Source: Testudinibacter crocodili (GTDB lineage: Bacteria; Pseudomonadota; Gammaproteobacteria; Enterobacterales; Pasteurellaceae). From it: a stretch of 56,442 bases of DNA. The translations under genes were made by a program, and so were the position numbers. Where the stretch lies: NCBI GenBank assembly GCA_006228005.1, contig VDHG01000062.1:1-56442 (forward strand). Direction: 5' to 3'. This document shows, piece by piece, positions 50,293 through 56,442 of the stretch. Below the pieces are notes generated by a model, which ran no database searches, was not told where the DNA came from, and saw only the letters and a program-made list of their open reading frames with translations. Position 1 is the first letter of the stretch. Each line of letters begins with the position of its first letter.

Positions 50293-50988
50293 CAAAAATA
50301 GCACTATTGCCGATATATTCAATGCAGGCGCGAAAGGCAGCTGTTGTGTTTTCCAATCAGCCCGGCGGCGACCAACAAACAATGCTGCCAGCAACGTTAA
50401 TACACTGGCAAACAGTAGTAATAACGGCAATTGCTGCCACGGATAAAACATCGCGAGGGCGCTGATTAGCCAACAATCGCCTTCACCAAATACTTCCTTA
50501 CGATAAATCCAATGGCTGATTTGGAAGAACAACCCACTCACCACCGCAGCCGACAACAGGCTTTGCACACTCTGCTCCAGTGACACCAAGCCAATCTGCT
50601 GCCAAGCCCCAAACAATGCCAGCAGTGCCAATGCTTGGCAAAGTGCGGTCGAGATCAAACGGTAGTAAAAATCCAGCACCCCAATTGCTGTCAATAAGCC
50701 CAACAGCGCCAACAACCACATTTGGGTTAAGAAATCAGAAGAAAACCAACTCATCAGCAAACTCAAACCGACAAAAATCGGCGGTAATCGATTCAGCACA
50801 CGGCTTTTGATTGGTAACAGCCAGTGATAATCTGCAGCTAGTGGCTGCTGCGTGTGTGGCAAATAGCAGTCTTGATACTGTTGGCGCAAAGTGCGGTTCA
50901 AGCGTTCAGCAAAATTTGCCAATGCATATTTCAACCATAACCCGATAGCCAGTGCCAAAAAAATTAACAACAGTAAGCTCGGTTGCAT
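50287..50988 (-). CDS. pilD: Type IV prepilin peptidase PilD
   Basis: 233 aa. It is a short form with the peptidase domain only: the first catalytic Asp is in GVLDFYYRLI and the second in the FGEGDCWL motif. The N-terminal CxxC zinc region of longer PilDs is not present, as in other Pasteurellaceae. Seven or eight hydrophobic segments. It cleaves the PilA leader at the inner membrane. Last gene of pilABCD. Confidence 0.93.
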   Translation of the reverse strand: MQPSLLLLIFLALAIGLWLKYALANFAERLNRTLRQQYQDCYLPHTQQPLAADYHWLLPIKSRVLNRLPPIFVGLSLLMSWFSSDFLTQMWLLALLGLLTAIGVLDFYYRLISTALCQALALLALFGAWQQIGLVSLEQSVQSLLSAAVVSGLFFQISHWIYRKEVFGEGDCWLISALAMFYPWQQLPLLLLFASVLTLLAALFVGRRRADWKTQQLPFAPALNISAIVLFLL

Positions 50989-50998
50989 TATTCCAACA

Positions 50999-52192
50999 TC
51001 ATCCTAACATTGCTCCCATATCAAAAATCGGCAGGTACATCCCCAACATTACCGCACCGATCAGCCCGCCAATCAACAGCATTAGCAATGGTTCCAACAG
51101 TTGCGACAACAAATCGATCTGATGATTGAGCTGGCGTTGATAATTGTCAGCAATATGTTGCAGCATCTGTCCCAAGCAACCGCTCTTTTCGCCTACCACC
51201 AACATCTGCTGCGCCTGCTGCGGAAACCAACGGCTGCTGACACTTTGCGAAAAAGCGTACCCCTGTTGTAGCAACTGCAAACTCTGGCTAATCTCCTGCT
51301 GTAACAGGCTGTATTCCGCCGACTTCTGTGGATTTAAAAACGTTTGCAACGCTTGGTTCAATGAAATCCCGGCATTCAGCATCAACGCCAGATTGCGACT
51401 GGAATCGACAATCAAGCTAAGCTGATTTAAGCGCCCAAATAGCGGCAACATCTCCAACCATTGCGCCAACTTGCGACGCATTCTGCCATTTTGGCGGTAA
51501 ACACGGATTATGATGGCGATCAGCAAAGCGAATAACAGTGCCAAACGTCCGCCGTAATCCTGCAAGATCTGTGATTGTTGCAACAAAAATTGAGTAAATA
51601 GCGGCAATTGCTGCTGATTTTGTTGATACATTTCGGCAAATTGCGGCACCACAAACAGCAACAACAGCACCGTCAAACTAAAAGAGATTAGCAGCACCAT
51701 CATCGGATATAACAAAATTTTCTGCAATTTGCGCTGTAATGCTAATTTTTTGGCTTTATCTTCGCCGATTTGACGACATATCTGTGCAAGCTGTCCGCTG
51801 GTTTCACCAATTCTAATCAACTGCCGATCACGCTCGCTCAAAAACTGTGGATCTTGGGATAAGGTCTGTGAAAACGAATATCCCGCAGCGATTCCATATT
51901 CTAACCGCTGTAACCAACGCTGTAATTTTTCGCTTTGGCAATTCAGGCTCAACATTTGTAACACGGTTTTTAACGGCAGCGTTGCTTGCAGCAACATCGC
52001 CATTTGCTGCATCAATTCGCACATCTCGGCATGACTGACTGCCGATGACAAGCGCCAATTGCGCCGCACTTTCACCTGCTGTAAACCACGCGCCAGTAAC
52101 TGCACTTTTGCCTGTTCGACATTTGGCGCTAAAATCATACCGCTCTGTTGCCGTTGCAACTGATTCACTGCCTGCCAGCTAAATTCCGCCAT
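50999..52192 (-). CDS. pilC: Type IV pilus inner-membrane platform PilC
   Basis: 397 aa. Two GspF/PilC repeats, each with a cytoplasmic helical part and membrane helix; MLLQATLPLKTVLQML and LALMLNAGISLNQALQTFL are the repeated starts. It anchors the pilus motor PilB. It overlaps the end of pilB by 14 nt. Confidence 0.95.
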   Translation of the reverse strand: MAEFSWQAVNQLQRQQSGMILAPNVEQAKVQLLARGLQQVKVRRNWRLSSAVSHAEMCELMQQMAMLLQATLPLKTVLQMLSLNCQSEKLQRWLQRLEYGIAAGYSFSQTLSQDPQFLSERDRQLIRIGETSGQLAQICRQIGEDKAKKLALQRKLQKILLYPMMVLLISFSLTVLLLLFVVPQFAEMYQQNQQQLPLFTQFLLQQSQILQDYGGRLALLFALLIAIIIRVYRQNGRMRRKLAQWLEMLPLFGRLNQLSLIVDSSRNLALMLNAGISLNQALQTFLNPQKSAEYSLLQQEISQSLQLLQQGYAFSQSVSSRWFPQQAQQMLVVGEKSGCLGQMLQHIADNYQRQLNHQIDLLSQLLEPLLMLLIGGLIGAVMLGMYLPIFDMGAMLG

Positions 52193-53696
52193 TGCCGTCT
52201 CCCAATACTCGCTGGATCTCTGCCAGATCGGTCACGCCAGACCGCACTTTTTCGATTCCACTGTGATACAAACTGTCAAAATCCAACTGATATTCCACCG
52301 TCGGTAAGTGACGGTTGGTTTTATCGTTAAAGTGCGGTTGAGCAAAGCTCGATTGAAAAAAGTGCGGTTGTAAAAATTGATAAGTGCCAATTCGACCGTA
52401 ATAGCCTTGATGACATTTGCCACAGCTATCTTGCCCCACTTGCCGACATTCACAACGACGGCGCAGCAAGCGTTGCGCAATCACCAATAACAGACAAGAC
52501 GCCAGTTCATATTCTGGGACGCCCAACTGTTGCAAACGCCCAATCGCCGCTGGTGCATCATTGGTGTGTAAAGTGGACAGCACTAAATGTCCGGTTTGCG
52601 CTGCCCGAATCGCCATCTGTGCGCTCTCTTCATCACGAATTTCACCCAACATAATCACATCCGGATCTTGACGCAAAAAAGTGCGCAACAGTTGCTTGAA
52701 ATCTAAGCCAATCGCCGGATTAATCTGGGTTTGTACAATGCCCTGCAAACTGATTTCAATCGGATCTTCAGCGGTCACTATATGTTTTTCCGGTTGGTTC
52801 AAGCTGTGAAGTGCGGTATACAGCGAAATACTTTTACCACTGCCGGTCGGCCCGGTCACCAAAATCAACCCCTGCGGTTGCCGCAACGCCTGCTGAAAAC
52901 AGTGCTGTTGCTGCTTGGTCATGCCCAATTCGGAAAATGCCAGTTCAACCGGTTTGTTCTGTTGCAGCCGCAGCACCGCTTTTTCGCCCAACTGGGTCGG
53001 CAAAATTGACAAACGGAAATCCAACACATCATTAAAAGCGGTGGTAAATTGAAAGCGCCCGTCTTGCGGCAACCGCGTTTCGGCAATATCCAGATGTGCC
53101 AACAATTTCACTCTTGAAATCAAACGGCTGGCAAAATCAGCCCCAACTTGTCGATTGACTGTCAACACACCATCCACCCGGAACCGCACTTGCAACGCCT
53201 GTGTATTTAGCTGCGCCAGTGATTTTGGCTGTGATACCGGCTCAAAATGAATATCCGATGCCCGTTGCGCCAACGCCTGTTCAAAAATCGTTTCCAATAA
53301 CTGAATCACCGGTTCATCACGACTCTCTGCTGGCTCGGTTGGTATATCGTGGCGATATACCGCCTGAGCATAGTCTTGCAGTTGATCTGCTGTGCCGTCA
53401 GATAGCGTAACGGTTAATTGCTGCAACGCACTTTTCAACACACTATTATCCAAAATCACCGGTTCCACGCTTTTATCATGCAAAAACGCAAATACCTCAC
53501 AAGCATTCAAATTGTCCAGCGAATCCAGTCCCAACCATAACCGCTGTTGATCTTCTTGCAGCGGCAAGGCGAAATAGCGTAGCAGCAACGATTGCTCACG
53601 ACAATTGCGCTGCCACAGCCATGGCTCGATATCAAACACTTGCCCGTCCAGACTGCTGACCTGAATCTCGTTTGGTTGTGGACTACTCTCTTTCAT
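52179..53696 (-). CDS. pilB: Type IV pilus assembly ATPase PilB
   Basis: 505 aa from ATG 53696, six nt past GGAG; a GTG one codon earlier is the alternative. Walker A GPTGSGKS is at 282-289, Asp box and Walker B (DPDVIMLGEIRDEE) follow, and His box TGHLVLSTLHTNDA. Zinc cysteines 415, 417, 425, 428 (RRRCECRQVGQDSCGKC). The C-terminal part carries a Phe/Gln/His-rich stretch encoded by two close uptake signals (QPHF twice). Confidence 0.96.
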   Translation of the reverse strand: MKESSPQPNEIQVSSLDGQVFDIEPWLWQRNCREQSLLLRYFALPLQEDQQRLWLGLDSLDNLNACEVFAFLHDKSVEPVILDNSVLKSALQQLTVTLSDGTADQLQDYAQAVYRHDIPTEPAESRDEPVIQLLETIFEQALAQRASDIHFEPVSQPKSLAQLNTQALQVRFRVDGVLTVNRQVGADFASRLISRVKLLAHLDIAETRLPQDGRFQFTTAFNDVLDFRLSILPTQLGEKAVLRLQQNKPVELAFSELGMTKQQQHCFQQALRQPQGLILVTGPTGSGKSISLYTALHSLNQPEKHIVTAEDPIEISLQGIVQTQINPAIGLDFKQLLRTFLRQDPDVIMLGEIRDEESAQMAIRAAQTGHLVLSTLHTNDAPAAIGRLQQLGVPEYELASCLLLVIAQRLLRRRCECRQVGQDSCGKCHQGYYGRIGTYQFLQPHFFQSSFAQPHFNDKTNRHLPTVEYQLDFDSLYHSGIEKVRSGVTDLAEIQRVLGDGNGGI

Positions 53697-53711
53697 CACA
53701 CACTCCTGACG

Positions 53712-54176
53712 TTACGAACAAAAACCAACCGGGAAAATAGCCGTATCTGAATTCGGCGCAATGCAAGCCACCGCCCAACTGATTTCACTGCCGTTGCCAC
53801 CGCTCGGCGTCAGGGTATAGCCGTAGCCCTCTAAACTGCTTTTACCGCTGACACTGATTTTGCCTGCTGCGGTGGCGATGGTTTTGATATATTTCGATTT
53901 ATTCTCTGCCGTTTTATCCGGCTGAATGCCATTGCTACCACCGCTGCAACCCGTCGTTGCGCCGGTATTATAAATACACAGCTCCACCTCGCCACGATAG
54001 GGGGTTGAAGCTTGCAGCAGCTCCGACAGCGCCGCTTTGCGGGTGTAGCTTTGATAAGACGGTACGGCAATGGTCGCCAGCACGGCAATAATGGCGATAA
54101 CAATCATCAACTCCACCAAGGTAAAACCGTGTTTAAGCTTGTTTTTCACATTGCATTTTAGATTAAAGTGTTGCAT
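53712..54176 (-). CDS. pilA: Type IV prepilin PilA
   Basis: 154 aa. The leader ends KHG and the mature chain starts FTLVELMIVIAIIAVLAT, the class III signal for PilD. Cys pair (VELCIYNTGATTGC and near-C-terminal CIAPNSDTAIFPVGFC) resembles H. influenzae PilA. It is the major pilin used for competence pili. The start lies 7 nt past GAGGAAA. First gene of pilABCD. Confidence 0.96.
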   Translation of the reverse strand: MQHFNLKCNVKNKLKHGFTLVELMIVIAIIAVLATIAVPSYQSYTRKAALSELLQASTPYRGEVELCIYNTGATTGCSGGSNGIQPDKTAENKSKYIKTIATAAGKISVSGKSSLEGYGYTLTPSGGNGSEISWAVACIAPNSDTAIFPVGFCS

Positions 54177-54191
54177 GATTTTTTCCTCATT

Positions 54192-54240
54192 TAGATAAAA
54201 ATTGACGGCTCAAAATTGACCGCCTCAGCATCGCAAAGCT
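54192..54240 (-). promoter_or_regulatory. Candidate competence (CRP-S) promoter of pilA
   Basis: On the minus strand TTTGCGATGCTGAGGCGGTC (54219-54240 region) begins with the TGCGA half typical of CRP-S sites. TATCTA at 54192-54197 may be the -10; the centre of the site would lie near -42 to -45. The right half is poor. In H. influenzae pilA is induced by CRP and Sxy. Confidence 0.45.
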
Positions 54241-54291
54241 GCATACAAAAATCTAAAAACGGCAAAATTACTGGAATTGAGATCGCAAAAT

Positions 54292-54852
54292 ATGATATTG
54301 CCCCCGCAAAGAATTCAGCACGGCTGGTTGCAGCCGGTGCGCAAGATTTCGTCACCGCACTTTGATGCACGCCCTGATCCCGACGATATTTCCCTGCTGG
54401 TGATTCACTACATCAGCCTGCCACCAGAGCAGTTTGGCGGCAATTTTATCGATCAACTTTTTCTGGGCAAACTAGAGCCAAATATCCACCCCTATTTTGC
54501 CGAGATTTACCAGCAACGGGTTTCGGCTCATTGTTTAATTAATCGTTTGGGCGAAATTACCCAATACGTCAGCTTTGCTGATCGTGCTTGGCACGCCGGT
54601 TTATCCTGCTTTCAGGGACGGGAAAAATGTAATGATTTTGCCATTGGTATTGAATTGGAAGGCTCAAATAATCAACCTTTTACAGCGGCGCAATACCGCA
54701 CTTTGCAGCAACTGACCACGTTGATTATGCAAAACTATCCACAAATTACCCCAGAACGAATTGTCGGGCATAGTGATATTTCACCGGGAAGAAAAATCGA
54801 TCCGGGTCAATTTTTTGATTGGCAACGCTATCTTAGCGGAATATCCGCCTAA
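54292..54852 (+). CDS. ampD: N-acetyl-anhydromuramyl-L-alanine amidase AmpD
   Basis: 186 aa from ATG 54292; a TTG at 54277 in the same frame has no better ribosome site. Zinc ligands are the His of LLVIHYISLP, and the His and Asp of VGHSDISPGRKIDPG. The region HAGLSCFQGREKCNDFAIGIELEG is almost as in E. coli. It recycles muropeptides in the cytoplasm. It is divergent from pilA. Confidence 0.95.
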   Translation: MILPPQRIQHGWLQPVRKISSPHFDARPDPDDISLLVIHYISLPPEQFGGNFIDQLFLGKLEPNIHPYFAEIYQQRVSAHCLINRLGEITQYVSFADRAWHAGLSCFQGREKCNDFAIGIELEGSNNQPFTAAQYRTLQQLTTLIMQNYPQITPERIVGHSDISPGRKIDPGQFFDWQRYLSGISA

Positions 54853-54878
54853 CAGTAGAAATACTATTTAAAATAAGA

Positions 54879-54963
54879 ATTTGTGATATATCTCATACAG
54901 ATAATCATGTATCACATCACTGCTTGTGATCAATATCTTTTTATTATATGGTCTGTTTATAAT
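54879..54963 (+). promoter_or_regulatory. Promoter with two CRP-like sites upstream of the ABC gene
   Basis: TGTGATATATCTCATA (54882-54897) matches TGTGA-N6-TCACA at 9 of 10. A weaker TGTGATCAATATCTTT lies at 54925-54940. TATAAT at 54958-54963 is a perfect -10, 25 nt before the ATG. The first site would be at about -80 and the second near -38 to -41. Confidence 0.5.
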
Positions 54964-54988
54964 AAAAACTAAGTGAGCGCAGCCTAAG

Positions 54989-56359
54989 ATGAAAACATAT
55001 TACACCCTGCTATTTAACCGCACTTTTAAGCTTTCGCTACTCTTATTGCTGATACAACAGTTTATTATCGCCTCTTCAACCTATTGGATTGCGATCAGTG
55101 CTGAAAGAATTGCCACACAACAGCCCTATTTTCTGTATTTATCACTGTTTATTGTGTCATTAATTATTGTGTATATTCCGTCGGTCATTTCTATCAGCTT
55201 ATTGGAAAAAGCCAAAATAATTGCATTAAACAGCTACCATACTCAATTCAGAACACTGTTTTACGGCTTAAGCAACATCAATGCTGATAAAAACCAGAAA
55301 AAAATCATGATGCCCTATTTATCGTCTGAATCTTTTCTTGTAATTGATGAATCTTATCGCTTTATTTATGATTGGATTGCCGTGATATTAAATGTACTGT
55401 TTAATATCATTACTCTAGCCTTTTTGTTAGAAGCCAATATTATTTATGCTTATTTTATCGGACTGTTATTAGTATTAGGCTTTATCCTGAAATTCAACAC
55501 TAATGTCGCTGAAAAAAGTCGCCAAGCACAACAAGATCGTACCGAATTGCAACATCACTTGTCCCAAATCTGGGATAACTGTACGTTGGGCAATCAATAT
55601 AATGATCATCTTTATCAACAAGACTTACTGAAAAAACAACAATCTTTATTATTCTCCGCGGTCAAAAGCAAACAATTTAATAATATTGTCTCCTCTGTTG
55701 GTATGTTAATTATGATGTTGCCGGTTATTATGCTGATTCTATTTCTGTTTTATCAATACCGCACTTCGCCAGCAATGTTAGCGGTGCTGATTGCAACGTT
55801 ACCAAGGCAGGTCATTATGCTGCAATATTGCTACAGTATTATTTCCTATATTACCCAATGGTCTGCATTAAAAGCCAAATTAAACGGATTACTTCAAGCT
55901 CTGATACCGCCGCCAACAAACAGTGATATTTATCAGCGAATTTTATGGGATAAATTTAACGTTAGCACATCTGCTAATCTTAATATTGAAATGATCAACT
56001 TGGAATATTTAAAAAATAATCTACCTAAACAGGGAAGAATTACAATTCAAGCGCCAAACGGCGCCGGAAAATCGTCTTATTTAATATGGCTGAAAACACA
56101 ATTGGCAGAACAAGCTTATTACCTGCCAACTTATCACCATCTACAGTTTTCACAAACAAATACAACGCATTGCTCTACCGGAGAAGTATTAAAATATAAT
56201 CTCAATGAACTGCAACAACATTTAGACCAAAAAATTAAAGTGATCATGTTAGATGAATGGAATGCTAATCTTGATGCTGCGTCAACAAATGAAGTGGATC
56301 AATTAATCGAAAAACTAAGCCAACTATTTTTAATAGTTGAGGTGAGACATCATATTTAA
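54989..56359 (+). CDS. ABC-transporter-like protein with reduced ATPase domain
   Basis: 456 aa. The first ~300 residues look like an ABC exporter membrane domain with about six hydrophobic segments (around 13-35, 45-66, 125-165, 235-290). A Walker A APNGAGKSS is at 355-363, Walker B IMLDEWNANLDA at 419-430 and a terminal RHH could be the H-loop. The gap from Walker A to the putative signature CSTGE (395-399) is only about 33 residues, where usual exporters have about 95-100. YLPTYHH stands where a Q-loop (YLPQ) is expected. Thus the helical subdomain seems missing. Codon use is AT-richer than its neighbours. Full length is far short of the roughly 580 aa usual for such half-exporters. Substrate unknown; may have a partner gene beyond the window. 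Confidence 0.75.
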   Translation: MKTYYTLLFNRTFKLSLLLLLIQQFIIASSTYWIAISAERIATQQPYFLYLSLFIVSLIIVYIPSVISISLLEKAKIIALNSYHTQFRTLFYGLSNINADKNQKKIMMPYLSSESFLVIDESYRFIYDWIAVILNVLFNIITLAFLLEANIIYAYFIGLLLVLGFILKFNTNVAEKSRQAQQDRTELQHHLSQIWDNCTLGNQYNDHLYQQDLLKKQQSLLFSAVKSKQFNNIVSSVGMLIMMLPVIMLILFLFYQYRTSPAMLAVLIATLPRQVIMLQYCYSIISYITQWSALKAKLNGLLQALIPPPTNSDIYQRILWDKFNVSTSANLNIEMINLEYLKNNLPKQGRITIQAPNGAGKSSYLIWLKTQLAEQAYYLPTYHHLQFSQTNTTHCSTGEVLKYNLNELQQHLDQKIKVIMLDEWNANLDAASTNEVDQLIEKLSQLFLIVEVRHHI

Positions 56360-56431
56360 ATCATTCAAGTCGATTTATAATATCTGCCCAAATCTGCTAG
56401 GTAATTTAAATATACGATTCATGTTGTAAAA

Positions 56432-56442
56432 GTAGGGGCGGA
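56432..56442. repeat. Start of a further REP-like unit, cut by window end
   Basis: GTAGGGGCGGA equals the first 11 bases of the GTAG-hairpin repeat at 2348, 42812 and 48475. The remainder is outside the window. The rest of 56360-56431 is AT-rich and shows no gene. Confidence 0.7.

Overview
This window comes from a member of the Pasteurellaceae. The core 9-mer of the Haemophilus influenzae-type DNA uptake signal (AAGTGCGGT or its complement) occurs dozens of times in and between genes. Nearly every protein matches a family familiar from Haemophilus, Pasteurella, Aggregatibacter or Actinobacillus, and a pilABCD competence-pilus operon is present. The uptake-signal type points to the 'Hin' branch (Haemophilus/Pasteurella/Aggregatibacter/Basfia side) rather than the A. 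pleuropneumoniae branch. The species cannot be fixed from the sequence. I see no prophage, integron or CRISPR array; it is a housekeeping chromosome segment with small repeats and a few accessory genes.

Layout, left to right. (1) 1-7.4 kb: the right part of an inverted-repeat element, smpB, then on the minus strand the translation/transcription operon metY(tRNA-fMet)-rimP-nusA-infB-rbfA-truB. (2) 7.4-15 kb: a small glycine-rich lipoprotein coupled to a kinase-like gene, two further lipoproteins, a DUF1439 protein, nagK, ribA, an OppA-like lipoprotein and a MarC-type membrane protein. (3) 15-25 kb: parE-parC (topoisomerase IV), ptsG, an M15 peptidase-dapE-yffB cluster and a neurotransmitter:sodium symporter. 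(4) 25-32 kb: a hairpin-rich element bounded by inverted repeats, pheA, raiA, a GNAT gene, yacG-coaE behind a toxin-antitoxin pair, and pntAB. (5) 32-41 kb: sfsA, a tandem repeat, tyrS, small proteins, a decayed hipBA pair, glnE, argA and a uracil-DNA-glycosylase-like gene. (6) 41-50 kb: uppP, epmA, frdABCD, modABC with divergent modE. (7) 50-56.4 kb: pilABCD, ampD and an unusual ABC-type protein.

How the genes work together. rimP to truB build and mature the translation machinery. frdABCD (fumarate respiration), pntAB (NAD(P)H balance), the Na+ symporter and ptsG fit a facultatively fermentative, fumarate-respiring lifestyle. modABC/modE supplies molybdate for anaerobic oxidoreductases. pilABCD makes the type IV pilus needed for uptake of DNA carrying the uptake signals, and a candidate Sxy-dependent CRP site precedes pilA.

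The least ordinary items are these. A repeat made of GTAG plus a hairpin occurs singly in the infB-rbfA gap and at the window edge. It also occurs as inverted doublets upstream of frdA and inside modAB, the architecture of REPINs. A second family has conserved inverted ends and variable hairpin-filled interiors. The ABC-type protein at 54989-56359 appears to lack the helical subdomain of its ATPase. RibA carries a His/Cys-rich tail. I found no clearly new multi-gene system; the mini-ABC gene and the repeat families are the best leads. All motif and promoter calls were made by eye, without database searches.
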